A DNA stretch of 64,000 nt from Actinacidiphila alni (GTDB lineage Bacteria > Actinomycetota > Actinomycetes > Streptomycetales > Streptomycetaceae). Of the stretch, positions 1 to 9,521 are shown one piece after another (positions within the stretch are counted from its first letter, which is position 1; each line of letters opens with the position of its first letter). The stretch lies in assembly GCF_900112845.1 (NCBI RefSeq), contig NZ_FONG01000013.1, positions 62,001 to 126,000 of the forward strand, in the 5' to 3' direction. The notes beneath the pieces were generated by a model. The model had not been told where the DNA came from. It did not search any database and saw only the letters and a program-made list of their open reading frames with translations. The position numbers and the translations under genes are program-made.

Positions 1-194
1 CCCGGGTACCGCAGACCCCGGATTGGAAGGTGGTCCCCGGTCACGCAACCGCGATCCCTGCAGTCCCGACCTCGCAGGCGGGCCTGTGGAAGAAGGAGAC
101 CGGCGCAGTCAGCCGGCAGATGGTGTTGAAAGCTCGGGGTCCGAGCGCCTGTTGGCGCTCGGACCCCTCGATGCGTCCCCGGAAGAAGAGGTCT

Positions 195-518
195 ATGCCC
201 CCTCGCGGTACCCGCCCTGCGGACAAGTTCGACGACGACGACTATCCCGCCTACACCATGGGCCGGGCTGCCGAGATGCTCGACACCACGCCCGCCTTCC
301 TGCGCGCGTTGGGCGAACACCGCCTGATCACGCCCCTACGGTCCGAAGGCGGCCACCGCCGCTATTCCCGCTACCAGCTCCGCATCGCCGGACGGGTGCG
401 CGAACTCGTCGACTCCGGCACGCCCATCGAGGCCGCGTGCCGCATCATCATCCTTGAGGATCAGCTGGAGGAAGCCCAGCGCATCAACGAAGAACTCCGC
501 AGCCAGCGTCCGGCCTGA
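195..518 (+). CDS. MerR-like helix-turn-helix protein
   Basis: A 107-residue protein with a MerR-type winged helix-turn-helix at about residues 19-60 (YTMGRAAEMLDTTPAFLRAL, then the GGHRRYS wing motif) and a short helical C-terminus at about 83-104 that could dimerise. There is no effector domain, so it resembles the small MerR-like proteins of streptomycetes. The ATG at 195 was preferred over upstream starts at 30 and 171 because an AAGAGG/GGAAG purine run lies directly upstream and homology to the family begins soon after. It converges with the cold-shock gene. Its target is not visible. Confidence 0.8.
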   Translation: MPPRGTRPADKFDDDDYPAYTMGRAAEMLDTTPAFLRALGEHRLITPLRSEGGHRRYSRYQLRIAGRVRELVDSGTPIEAACRIIILEDQLEEAQRINEELRSQRPA

Positions 519-566
519 TCCCTCGACCGGAGGGTGCGGGCCCCAGCCGCAAGTGGGTCGGGCGCG

Positions 567-770
567 TCAGGCGGGAACGATGTTCTCGGCCGTCGGGCCC
601 TTCCGGCCCTGCGCGATGTCGAAGGTCACCTTCTGGCCTTCGAGCAGTTCACGGAAGCCCTGGGCGGCGATGTTCGAGTAGTGGGCGAACACGTCAGCGC
701 CGCCACCGTCCTGCTCGATGAAGCCGAAGCCCTTTTCCGAATTGAACCACTTCACGGTGCCTGAACTCAT
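567..770 (-). CDS. cspA: Cold-shock protein, CspA family
   Basis: A complete 67-residue cold-shock domain protein, the usual length for the family. The nucleic-acid-binding motifs are plain: RNP1 as KGFGFIEQ at about residues 13-20 and RNP2 as DVFAHYS at about 26-32. Such proteins bind single-stranded RNA/DNA and melt mRNA structure; many actinomycete copies are expressed constitutively. The ATG start has a strong GAAGGAG ribosome binding site. A long, comparatively AT-rich leader precedes it. The symbol is a family name; streptomycetes have several paralogues and the exact one cannot be told from here. Confidence 0.95.
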   Translation of the reverse strand: MSSGTVKWFNSEKGFGFIEQDGGGADVFAHYSNIAAQGFRELLEGQKVTFDIAQGRKGPTAENIVPA

Positions 771-1120
771 GTCGTTCTCCTTCGGGGCAGTGCACCGGAA
801 TCCGCACGGTACGAATCCCGTGTCGCCGCGATGATTACCCCGACCGGAAAAATCGGAATTACCAGGAATTCTTCAGCGGCGCTAACGCCGACCGAAACAC
901 CTGAAGTATTGGGAACCACGACCGCAACCGAGACGACAGTAGCACGCCTAGGGGCACCGAGCAGGCCGGATAACGCAATTACGGCCGCCACGAAAGTAAA
1001 TCTGTGCGCGGCTCCGGCTAAAATTCTGAATCCGTCGGAACAGCTTTTGGGGCAGCCACGGCACAGCATTCCGGGACGGGCCGGTCGGCTGAGCCGACGG
1101 CGCCGAGTGGGCCAAGGCGG
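771..1120 (-). promoter_or_regulatory. Long AT-richer leader/promoter region of the cold-shock gene
   Basis: There is no gene in the roughly 390 bases between cspA and the aldehyde dehydrogenase. Base composition is clearly less GC-rich than around it (for example GGAAAAATCGGAATTACC near 845-862). Long structured 5' leaders are known for cold-shock genes in other bacteria; that this is one is an inference. At 1084-1098 the stretch GTCGGCTGAGCCGAC is a near-perfect small hairpin. Confidence 0.4.
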
Positions 1121-1150
1121 TGCCTGGCCCGGTAAATGCCAGGCCAGGCA
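1121..1150 (-). terminator. Hairpin downstream of the aldehyde dehydrogenase gene
   Basis: Perfect 9-bp arms TGCCTGGCC (1121-1129) and GGCCAGGCA (1142-1150) with a 12-base loop, placed 14 bases after the dehydrogenase stop codon. There is no clear U-tract, as is common for actinomycete terminators. Confidence 0.65.
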
Positions 1151-1164
1151 ACGCCGTTGGCGGC

Positions 1165-2682
<1,518 letters not shown>

Positions 2683-2757
2683 GTCGGCGCTCCTCGGTGA
2701 ACCGGTGTACCGGTGTGCGGGTTACGGTGTCGGCACTCACTGTGGTCGCCCGAGGTT

Positions 2758-2800
2758 GGCGAAAGGTTGGCGCCCGCGGTGGCGAAAGGTCGGCGCCCGC
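2758..2800. repeat. 20-bp direct repeat upstream of the aldehyde dehydrogenase gene
   Basis: Two copies of GGCGAAAGGTYGGCGCCCGC at 2758-2777 and 2781-2800 differ at one base and are 23 bp apart start to start, i.e. about two helical turns. They lie 76-118 bases upstream of the dehydrogenase start and so are candidate activator sites for the neighbouring GAF regulator. Confidence 0.55.
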
Positions 2801-2832
2801 TTCCGGGGGTACCGGCCCGATACGACGCGGTG

Positions 2833-4065
2833 TCAGATCTCCAGCGCGGCGGTCAGCCTGCCGGCCGCGATGCCCCGGCGGGCGTCGCCAGGACCCAGCA
2901 GCCGCAGCGCGTGCTCGTGCACGGCGACGTCGTACGGCGCGCGCTCGCCGTAGCGCAGCGCGTGCTCCGGGCTGGTGTCCGCCAACACCGCCTCGCGCAC
3001 CACCACTTCGAGGTGCTCGCGCCAGGCCACGATGCCCGGCGCCTCGGACATCGGCAGCAGCGGGCCGCGGTAGTGCGTCACCGCGGCGTCCAGGTCGCCG
3101 TACTCCAACGCCCGCAGCACCTCGGCCGCGTCGCAGTTCACCGGCACGGTCAGCGCGTAACGGCGGGTCGCCACACCGCCGTTCAGCGCGCGCCGCAGAT
3201 GCGACAGTTCGGCCTTGAAGGTGGACGCGGTCACCGGCCGGTCGCCGTAGAGACAGGCGCGCAGCCGGTCCGGCGCGAAGCCGTCGGGCTCCAGCGCGAG
3301 CAGGGTCAGGATCTCCAGCTGCCGCGGCGGAAGGTGCAGCGGCTGCCCGTCGTTGGTGGCCCGCACCGAGCCGAGGCAGCGCAGATCGAGTCCCGCCGGC
3401 CGCTCCGGCTCACCCGCGACGTCCAGCAGCCTGGCCTCTATCGCCGAGGCCAGCGTCCGTACCGTCGGCAGGGCCAGTGGATGCGACCGGTCCCAGGTGG
3501 TGGACAGGTCGAGGACGCCGAGCACCCGGCCGTCCGGGGCGTGGATCGGCGCGCAGTAGCAGACCCAGCCGTGCAGCGCGGCCACCAGGTGCTCGGCGGA
3601 GAAGACGGTGCTCGGACGGCCGGTGCGCAGCGCCAGCGACAGCGCGTTGGTACCCATCGCGCCCTCGTCCCAGCGCCCGCCCGGGGCGAAGTTGACCCGC
3701 TCGGCCCGGCGCCGCATGAGCCGGCCGCCGCAGGTCCACAGGATCGTCCCGGACTCGTCGGTGACCGCCGCCACGAAACCCGCGTCCTCGGCGATGCTGC
3801 GCAGTTCCGCGGAGAGATCGGTGACCGGCGCCCGCAAGGGCGAGCCCTTCCACCGGGGATGGACCGCGCCGTCCTCGCTGACCGGGGCGCTGTCCCGGGC
3901 CGGGTCGACAGTGCCGACGCTGCGCACCCATGACTCGGTGACCTCGCGGCGCAGCGGCGCCGGGCCTGCCGGATAGCCGCCCGCGGACCTCAACTGCGGT
4001 ACGCGGCGGGCCCATTCGTTCTCCAGCACGGTCCTGCGGTGCCGGAGCGCACCCTGCTCTGCCAT
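2833..4065 (-). CDS. GAF-domain transcriptional regulator with C-terminal winged helix
   Basis: A 410-residue protein. The N-terminal half, about residues 60-220, is a GAF-like sensor (FVAAVTDESGTILWT, then GAMGTNALSLALRTGRPSTV). The C-terminal part, about 240-330, looks like an OmpR/SARP-type winged helix (LPPRQLEILTLLALEPDGF, then TFKAELSHLRRAL). Proteins of this build are common next to aldehyde dehydrogenase genes in streptomycetes and resemble the sensor half of AcoR without its AAA+ domain. ATG 4065 is preferred to the upstream start at 4137 because GGAGAAG/GGGAAGG lies just before it. The ligand is unknown; an alcohol or aldehyde is a reasonable guess. Confidence 0.82.
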   Translation of the reverse strand: MAEQGALRHRRTVLENEWARRVPQLRSAGGYPAGPAPLRREVTESWVRSVGTVDPARDSAPVSEDGAVHPRWKGSPLRAPVTDLSAELRSIAEDAGFVAAVTDESGTILWTCGGRLMRRRAERVNFAPGGRWDEGAMGTNALSLALRTGRPSTVFSAEHLVAALHGWVCYCAPIHAPDGRVLGVLDLSTTWDRSHPLALPTVRTLASAIEARLLDVAGEPERPAGLDLRCLGSVRATNDGQPLHLPPRQLEILTLLALEPDGFAPDRLRACLYGDRPVTASTFKAELSHLRRALNGGVATRRYALTVPVNCDAAEVLRALEYGDLDAAVTHYRGPLLPMSEAPGIVAWREHLEVVVREAVLADTSPEHALRYGERAPYDVAVHEHALRLLGPGDARRGIAAGRLTAALEI

Positions 4066-4202
4066 GGCCTTCCCGACTTCTCCGCCGTCATCGTCGTCGA
4101 CATGGATATCCGGGCACTGCGCGGGCCGCCCCCGCACGGGGCGGCGTGATCCGCATCATAATCGGACACCTCGACCGCAGGAAGGCCGTTTGCGGCAGCG
4201 GT

Positions 4203-4270
4203 ACCGATACGGGTAAGGAACTGGCACGGGTAGGGGACCGATACGAGTAGGTGACCGGTACGGGCAGGGG
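4203..4270. repeat. Four tandem 17-bp repeats upstream of the GAF regulator
   Basis: Four consecutive units: ACCGATACGGGTAAGGA (4203-4219), ACTGGCACGGGTAGGGG (4220-4236), ACCGATACGAGTAGGTG (4237-4253) and ACCGGTACGGGCAGGGG (4254-4270). They sit 138-205 bases upstream of the regulator start and after the 3' end of the next gene. They could be iterated protein sites or a slipped minisatellite. Confidence 0.7.
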
Positions 4271-4343
4271 CGCGGCCGGGCGGTGACCGCCCGGCATCAC
4301 GGATTCGCGGTCGCGGCCGGCCGCACCCTGTCCAGGTCCGGCC

Positions 4344-4829
4344 TCAGTGGCCGAACAGGTGCCGCGCGTGCCGGTGCCGTGTCGCACCCGCCCGCTCCGG
4401 CGGCCGGTCGTCGTCGGCGGCCCGCCCGGTGTCCGCGCCGTAGCCCGGCGTCCCGTCGGGTTCGTACGCGTGGTCGGGCGCGTGGCCCTCACGGGCGGCG
4501 GGCGCGGTCTCCTGCTCGGTCATCGTGTCGAGCCGGGCCGCGAGCGCGTCGCGTTCCCGCGCGTTCTCGGCGGCGCTCCTGCGCGCTTCGGTGAGCTTGC
4601 GCGACCTGTGCCGCCGGCTCACCCCGCCCGCCATGGCCATCGCCGCGCCCAGGCAGAAGATCAGCGCGAGCGCCAGACCGGCGCAGAAGATCTCCAGCGA
4701 GTTCATCGTCGCGATGGAGTGCCCGAGTACGGACACGTTGTAGTCGGGACCTCCGGATGTGTTGTCGGCGATCACGAGTCCGGTGAAGACACCGGCTCCG
4801 GCCAGGAGCAGCAGTCCCAGGATCAGCAT
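4344..4829 (-). CDS. Small membrane protein of unknown function
   Basis: A 161-residue protein with two predicted membrane helices: about residues 2-22 (MLILGLLLLAGAGVFTGLVI) and about 45-70 (EIFCAGLALALIFCLGAAMA). A basic stretch (SRRHRSRK) follows, then a charged helical segment at about 80-110 and a disordered acidic/His-rich tail. This predicts a cytoplasmic C-terminus. GGAGGTG stands just before the ATG. It resembles common streptomycete proteins annotated only as hypothetical membrane proteins, and I cannot assign a function. Confidence 0.75.
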   Translation of the reverse strand: MLILGLLLLAGAGVFTGLVIADNTSGGPDYNVSVLGHSIATMNSLEIFCAGLALALIFCLGAAMAMAGGVSRRHRSRKLTEARRSAAENARERDALAARLDTMTEQETAPAAREGHAPDHAYEPDGTPGYGADTGRAADDDRPPERAGATRHRHARHLFGH

Positions 4830-4912
4830 GTGCGGTCACCTCCGATGGTGCGCTGCTTGTCCCTCGGCTACCCACCGGTCCGTGTGTCATGCTCCCGCCC
4901 GCCGCGTACGGT

Positions 4913-5602
4913 CTACGCCTCGGCTGCGGCTGCGGCTGCGGTTCCGGCCGTGACCGCGACTGCCGCCGCCTGCCGCACCGCCAGGAGCTGCTGCTCGTAC
5001 AGCGGCGCCGGGTCGACGCCCATCGAGGTGAAGTTGTCCTCGATCTCCAGGCTCACCAGGCCGTGCAGGCCCGCCCACAGGCTCATCGTGTGGAAGACCG
5101 CCGCCTCGGTGGGGCCGCCGAACAGCGGCGCGACGACCGAGACCGCCACCTCCATGGCCGGCTGCGACGCCTCGACCAGTTCGTTCGCCTGTGGGTCGTA
5201 GCCGACCAGCGGGGCCCGGAACAGCAGCCGGTAGCGGTGGGGCTGGGCCACCGCCCAGTCGCGGTACGCGGCGGCCACCGCCGCCATCCCGGCCGGCGCC
5301 TGCTGCCCCGCGGCCGCCTCCGCCGCCGACCGCAGCGCCTGCGCCAGGTCCCGGTAGCCGTCGATGACCAGCTCGGTGAGCAGCCGGTCGCGGTTGGCGA
5401 AGTACCGGTAGAGCGCCGGGCCCGACATGCCCAGGGCCTTGGCGATGCCATTGAGCGACAGCGCCTGCGGGCCGCCCTGCGCGAGCTGGTCGAGGGCGAT
5501 CTGCTTGCTCTCCCCACGGACCTGGTCGCGGAATCTGGCCCGTGGCCCGGTCGCGGCGCCGCTCGGGCCCGCGCCCGTGCCGCCGGGGGACGGCTCCGCC
5601 AT
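4913..5602 (-). CDS. TetR/AcrR family transcriptional repressor
   Basis: A 229-residue protein with a TetR DNA-binding domain at about residues 32-80 (SLNGIAKALGMSGPALYRYF) and a C-terminal ligand/dimer domain of the WHG-like group. ATG 5602 is preceded by GGAGG. A perfect-arm palindrome lies 86-100 bases upstream and is a likely autoregulatory site. The C-terminus is a run of Ala/Val/Thr. No efflux or enzyme gene is divergent from it here, so its target is unclear. Confidence 0.88.
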   Translation of the reverse strand: MAEPSPGGTGAGPSGAATGPRARFRDQVRGESKQIALDQLAQGGPQALSLNGIAKALGMSGPALYRYFANRDRLLTELVIDGYRDLAQALRSAAEAAAGQQAPAGMAAVAAAYRDWAVAQPHRYRLLFRAPLVGYDPQANELVEASQPAMEVAVSVVAPLFGGPTEAAVFHTMSLWAGLHGLVSLEIEDNFTSMGVDPAPLYEQQLLAVRQAAAVAVTAGTAAAAAAEA

Positions 5603-5687
5603 CGGGCCGCCTCCTCTCCTGGATCGCTCCGCCCGCACGGCGCGGGCCTGTTTGACGCTTGTGGAAACCTTACGCGGCGTCGAGGGA

Positions 5688-5702
5688 GTTACCAGCTGTA
5701 AC
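5688..5702. promoter_or_regulatory. Palindrome, candidate TetR operator
   Basis: GTTACCAGCTGTAAC has 5-bp inverted arms (GTTAC/GTAAC) around CAGCT, in the typical TetR operator style, 86 bases upstream of the TetR start at 5602. Confidence 0.5.
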
Positions 5703-5801
5703 AAAAGCGAGAGCGATGCCCGTGGCGATGGGGGGCCGGCGTCCGGGGCCGGCACCGTGGCAGAACCCCGCGCCGCCGCACCGAAGCCGTCGATCACACG
5801 G

Positions 5802-7445
5802 TCACACGGTGTCCGCCACTTCGTACGCGGCCCGGCGCGCGGTGCCGTGACGGCCGTGGGCGGCCCGATCCGGCGGGTCGTACGGCAACGCCTCGGGGAC
5901 CGTGACGGTGCGGTCGCGCTCACCGTTCCGGACGGCGTCGTCCTTCCGGTAATGCTCCACGAAAAGGCCGGTGGCCAGGACGTCGTCGCCGTTGACGACC
6001 ACACCGGTCTGCGCGGTGTCGACCGTCCGGCCGACCCCCGTGCCGTGGTCGGCGCGCCACACGCGGACGTGGTCGAGCAGCACATTGTCGCTGTTGACGA
6101 CCAGGCCCCTGGCGGCCCGGCCCGGGCCCGCGCCGCCGACCCGGAAGAACACGTCCTGCAACGAGGTGGGATCGCACGGGTCGGTGCGCCGGCCGCGCCT
6201 GCTGCCGACCTCGAGCAGCGCGGGCGACTCGGTCGTACCGGCGTCGAAGAGCAGCCCCGCGATACGTACGCCCGTGACGTCGGCGACCTTCATCGGCACC
6301 GCGCCGCCGACCGGCACCAGGGTCGGGAAGCCGATACCCAGCACCACGGTGCCGGACCACTTGACCTTGATGGACTCCGCGAGCCGGTAGACACCGGGGG
6401 TCAGCAGCAGGTGCTTGCCCTGCGCCAGCGCGCGATTGACGGCGCGCACCGAGTCCGTGGGCCTGGCGATGAAGAACCGCTCGATCGGCACGGAGGAACC
6501 CGGCGTCGTACCGCCGGTCCAGGACGCGCCGACCGCGTCGTACCGCGGCGACGGCAGGAACACCCGGAAGCGGCCTGCGGAATCGACGTAGAGGAAGGGC
6601 TTCTCACGGCTGAGGGGGCCGGCCGGCAGCGCCGTGTACGGCGGGGACTGTTTCGCGAAGGGCTGTTCGGGCGCGCCGGTCACACCGGCGAAGACCTGGT
6701 CCCACACGCCGTCGGACCAGGAGCCGACCGCGCTGTCCCGGATGAGGCACCGCTGGTGCGAGGCGTTGACCACCTGGCCGTCCACCACCGAGTCGGCGAT
6801 GAATCCGCCGCTGGAGAAGCCGTCTTGGTGCGGGAGGAGGAAGAGCCGGCCGCGGATGTGCGCCCGGCGCAGCGACGCGGCCCGGGACGCCGCCCACCGG
6901 TTGATGCCGTCGGTCGGCACCACGGCCAGATTCTCGGCCGAGCGCCAGACGTCGGCCGGCGCGCTGTCGCCGCCGCCCGGCCGCGGCTGCCCCTCGGCTC
7001 GCACCGCGCCGTTGATCGTCACGTCGTCGGGGGACAGGCCCAGGCCCGCGACCGAGGTGTAGTGGCCGAGCCGCGCGTCCACGTCGTACGTACCGGGCTT
7101 GAACAGGAACGCGTGGCGCCGCGGGCCGGATTCGTTCGCGACCTGCGCCGCGGTCGCGGCGTCCAGGGCGGCCTGGACGCCGGCGGCGGGCATTGTCGGG
7201 TCGAAGACCGTGACGTGCGGGCCGAAGTCCGGGTGGGTGTCCGGGGTCGGCCGCGCGGGGGAGTGCGCCGCGCCGGTCGTCGCCCCCGCCGTCACCGGCA
7301 GCACGCCGGCGAAGGCCGCCGTGGTGATCAGCGAACGGCGGCGGCCCGGACCGCCGTGCTCCCCGGCGCCGAGCGGCTGCCGCTCGGACCGCGGCACCGG
7401 CGGCGCCTGGGGAAGTGCACTGTCCGCGGCCCTGGACGAAGACAT
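5802..7445 (-). CDS. Secreted (Tat) beta-helix-like protein, apparently C-terminally truncated
   Basis: A 547-residue protein with a twin-arginine type signal (GRRRSLITTAAFAGVLP at about 34-50), then repeated parallel-beta-helix-like stretches such as GTYDVDARLGHYTSVAGLGL and HLLLTPGVYRLAESIKVKWS. It belongs to a streptomycete secreted family often loosely annotated as adenylyl cyclase or coagulation factor 5/8-like; no cyclase motif is visible. From memory, homologues continue for roughly 100 more residues after the position where this one stops (EVADTV), so it may be truncated. No continuation is readable in other frames just downstream. ATG 7445 has AGAAGGTGG upstream. Two LacI-type operators lie in its promoter region, suggesting control by a sugar-responsive repressor. 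Confidence 0.72.
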   Translation of the reverse strand: MSSSRAADSALPQAPPVPRSERQPLGAGEHGGPGRRRSLITTAAFAGVLPVTAGATTGAAHSPARPTPDTHPDFGPHVTVFDPTMPAAGVQAALDAATAAQVANESGPRRHAFLFKPGTYDVDARLGHYTSVAGLGLSPDDVTINGAVRAEGQPRPGGGDSAPADVWRSAENLAVVPTDGINRWAASRAASLRRAHIRGRLFLLPHQDGFSSGGFIADSVVDGQVVNASHQRCLIRDSAVGSWSDGVWDQVFAGVTGAPEQPFAKQSPPYTALPAGPLSREKPFLYVDSAGRFRVFLPSPRYDAVGASWTGGTTPGSSVPIERFFIARPTDSVRAVNRALAQGKHLLLTPGVYRLAESIKVKWSGTVVLGIGFPTLVPVGGAVPMKVADVTGVRIAGLLFDAGTTESPALLEVGSRRGRRTDPCDPTSLQDVFFRVGGAGPGRAARGLVVNSDNVLLDHVRVWRADHGTGVGRTVDTAQTGVVVNGDDVLATGLFVEHYRKDDAVRNGERDRTVTVPEALPYDPPDRAAHGRHGTARRAAYEVADTV

Positions 7446-7503
7446 GAGCGACGACCACCTTCTGACTTCTGACGACGGCAGGGAGGAGGATCGAGAGCCG
7501 GTT

Positions 7504-7574
7504 GAGAGCGCTCTCTCGGAGACGTACCCTCGCGGGCCGCGCGACGGTGTGTCAAGCGTCATGAGAGCGCTCTC
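7504..7574. promoter_or_regulatory. Two identical LacI-type operators
   Basis: The perfect palindrome GAGAGCGCTCTC occurs at 7504-7515 and 7563-7574, centres 59 bp apart, both inside TGAGAGCGCTCTCT. Palindromes centred on a CpG (AGCGCT core) are typical LacI/GalR-family operators in actinomycetes. They lie 59-129 bases upstream of the secreted protein gene. No LacI gene is in the window. The rest of 7446-7778 holds GC-rich direct repeats and no gene. Confidence 0.7.
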
Positions 7575-7707
7575 TTCCAGCGCGCGCACCGGTCGTCCCC
7601 CCGGATTCACCGGGACACCACTGGTCACAGAAGCACGGGAGCGGGATACGGGTGCGGGCGCGGACATACCGGTGCGGGCACCCGGGCGCGGACATACGGG
7701 CAGGGCG

Positions 7708-7745
7708 CGACGGGACACGGACGCGGCGACGGGACACGGACGCGG
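7708..7745. repeat. Tandem 19-bp repeat
   Basis: CGACGGGACACGGACGCGG occurs twice in tandem (7708-7726 and 7727-7745), after a looser pair of GGGCGCGGACATAC copies (about 7656-7669 and 7684-7697). They lie directly upstream of the TOBE-domain gene. A role is not evident. Confidence 0.6.
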
Positions 7746-7778
7746 GGACCGGCGCGCGGCGCGCCTATTGTCTTCCCC

Positions 7779-8174
7779 ATGCAGTCCTACACGATCGGCC
7801 AGGCCGCCCGGCTCCTGGGCGTCAGCCCCGACACGGCCCGCCGCTGGGCGGACGGCGGCCGGGTCGCCACCCACCGCGACGACAACGGCCGCCGGCTCAT
7901 CGACGGCCGCGACCTCGCCGCCTTCTCGGTGGAGATCGCGCAGTCCGACTCCGGCGACGAGGAGGTGTCGTACACCTCGGTGCGCAACGCCTTCCCCGGC
8001 ATCGTCACGGCCGTGAAACTCGGCGACGTGGCGGCCCAGGTGGAGATCCAGGCCGGGCCGCACCGGCTGGTGTCCCTGCTGACCCGCGAGGCGGTCGAGG
8101 AGCTGGGCCTCGAGGTCGGCATGCAGGCCACCGCCCGGGTGAAGTCCACCAACGTGCACATCGACCGCGCCTGA
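7779..8174 (+). CDS. Molybdopterin/molybdate-binding protein with HTH and TOBE domains
   Basis: A 131-residue protein: an excisionase/MerR-type helix-turn-helix at about residues 1-50 (TIGQAARLLGVSPDTARRWA), then a Mop/TOBE domain at about 66-130 (SVRNAFPGIVTAVKLGDVAA ... ARVKSTNVHID). TOBE domains of this type bind molybdate. The architecture suggests a molybdate-responsive regulator or storage protein. No modABC genes are adjacent. The ATG starts just after the repeat region and has only a weak ribosome binding site. Confidence 0.88.
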   Translation: MQSYTIGQAARLLGVSPDTARRWADGGRVATHRDDNGRRLIDGRDLAAFSVEIAQSDSGDEEVSYTSVRNAFPGIVTAVKLGDVAAQVEIQAGPHRLVSLLTREAVEELGLEVGMQATARVKSTNVHIDRA

Positions 8175-8240
8175 GGCCGTATCGGCGCCTTCCCCGTGTG
8201 CGGGGCTGCGAGGCACACCTACGCCGTGGCGACGGGCCGC

Positions 8241-8666
8241 TCAGGCGGGTGCTTCGCTGCGTTCCTTGAGGCCGGCCGCCTCCATCTCGATGTAGCGGCG
8301 GGTCATCCCGCCCGCCACCAGGCCGACCAGCCCGGCGAGCGCGCCGCGCTGGTGGACCACCAGGGTCATCCGGGTGTCCGCGCCGTCCGCGACGAGCAGG
8401 TGGTCGCCGCGCGTGGTCACACCGGTGCTCGCGGACTCCCAGGAGAAGCGGGTGCCCTCGGTGAGGTCGGTGACCGTCCACACCGCCTTGCGCAGCTTGG
8501 GCTGCTCGACCTCGAATCTGCTGCCCACCGCGATCTCCCTGCCGTCCAGGCCCCGGACCGAGGTCATCGACGCGGTCAGCGCGGGCCAGTTCTCGACGTC
8601 GGTGAGGACCGCCCACACCCGTTCGACGGACGCGTGAATGGTGATCGAGGTCTGATACGTCGGCAC
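8241..8666 (-). CDS. SRPBCC-family (START-like) protein
   Basis: A 141-residue polyketide-cyclase/dehydrase-like SRPBCC protein: the N-terminal strand ITIHASVERVWAVLTDVENW is the family signature and the C-terminal helix ends GGMTRRYIEMEAAGLKERSE. Such proteins bind hydrophobic ligands; the ligand here is unknown. The GTG at 8666 was chosen because GGGAGAG stands 4 bases upstream and the fold starts at once; the much longer reading frame to 8912 has no support. Confidence 0.8.
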   Translation of the reverse strand: MPTYQTSITIHASVERVWAVLTDVENWPALTASMTSVRGLDGREIAVGSRFEVEQPKLRKAVWTVTDLTEGTRFSWESASTGVTTRGDHLLVADGADTRMTLVVHQRGALAGLVGLVAGGMTRRYIEMEAAGLKERSEAPA

Positions 8667-8978
8667 AGGACTCTCCCTCGTGGTGGCGCGGCTGCGGCGG
8701 AGCCAGACTCCCACGGCGGCGCCCCGCGCGTGTCCCCGGCCCCGCGCGTTCCCCACGGCACCCGTGCCCCGGTTCCGCGCCGCCGGGGAGAGGGGTGACC
8801 CGGTCGCGGTCCGCGCGCCGCGGCCGGTACGCTGGGGGATCTGCGATGCTCCCCGGAGCGCCGCGCGGCGGTGGGGCCCGCCGTATCCGAACCACGGCGA
8901 CGCGGCCGTCAACGGTCCCTACTTGCGACACGGGCGTGCCATGCCGGCGCGGCCCGGCCCGGTGAGTAGGAGACGAAG
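8667..8978. other. Intergenic region between the SRPBCC and crcB genes
   Basis: This 312-base divergent spacer has no convincing gene. It must hold the promoters of both neighbours. I looked for the crcB-motif fluoride riboswitch and found no convincing match. Confidence 0.4.
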
Positions 8979-9521
8979 GTGCCAGAAGCACGGTCCACGA
9001 CGGCCGAAGAGCCCGTCGACCCCGATATCGACCTGCACGATCCCGTCCAGCGCAGGCAGTCCGGCGAGAGCCAGGCGCCGGTGGTGGCGATGGTCGCGAT
9101 CGGCGGCGCGATCGGCGCCTGCGCCCGCTACGGTGCCGGTCTGATCTGGACGACGGCACCCGGCGCCTTCCCCTGGACGACGCTGCTCATCAACGCGGTG
9201 GGCTGCGCGGTCATCGGGGTGTTCATGGTGCTGATCACCGATTTCTGGAGCGCCCACCGCCTGGTGCGGCCCTTCTTCGGCACCGGGGTGCTCGGCGGCT
9301 TCACCACCTTCTCCACCTACGCCACCGACATCCGCGCGCTGGTCGACGGCGGGCACGCCCGTACCGGCCTGGCGTATCTGGCGCTGACCCTGGTCGCCGC
9401 CCTGGTCGCGGTGTGGGCGGCGGCGAGCGCGACGCGCCGGCTCGTGGCCGGACGGATCGCGGCGCGGGCGGAACGGTTCGAGCGGGCGGACGAGACGGCG
9501 GAAGAGGCGGGGGCGCGATGA
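8979..9521 (+). CDS. crcB: Fluoride exporter CrcB/Fluc, first subunit
   Basis: A 180-residue four-helix Fluc-type fluoride channel subunit with an N-terminal hydrophilic extension of about 35 residues. Conserved motifs: GGAIGACARYGAGL at about 42-55, NAVGCAVIG at about 72-80 and GFTTFSTYATD at about 111-121. The start is GTG with AGGAGACGAAG upstream. The stop overlaps the start of a second crcB (ATGA). Gene pairs like this encode either heterodimers or two separate channels in Gram-positive bacteria. The charged C-terminal tail (AERFERADETAEEAG) is extra. Confidence 0.92.
   Translation: MPEARSTTAEEPVDPDIDLHDPVQRRQSGESQAPVVAMVAIGGAIGACARYGAGLIWTTAPGAFPWTTLLINAVGCAVIGVFMVLITDFWSAHRLVRPFFGTGVLGGFTTFSTYATDIRALVDGGHARTGLAYLALTLVAALVAVWAAASATRRLVAGRIAARAERFERADETAEEAGAR

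Noticed and set aside
8820..8978. Possible crcB-motif (fluoride) riboswitch before crcB
   Set aside because: A GCGATG string occurs near 8842, but the expected stem and pseudoknot partners are not there in the right order.
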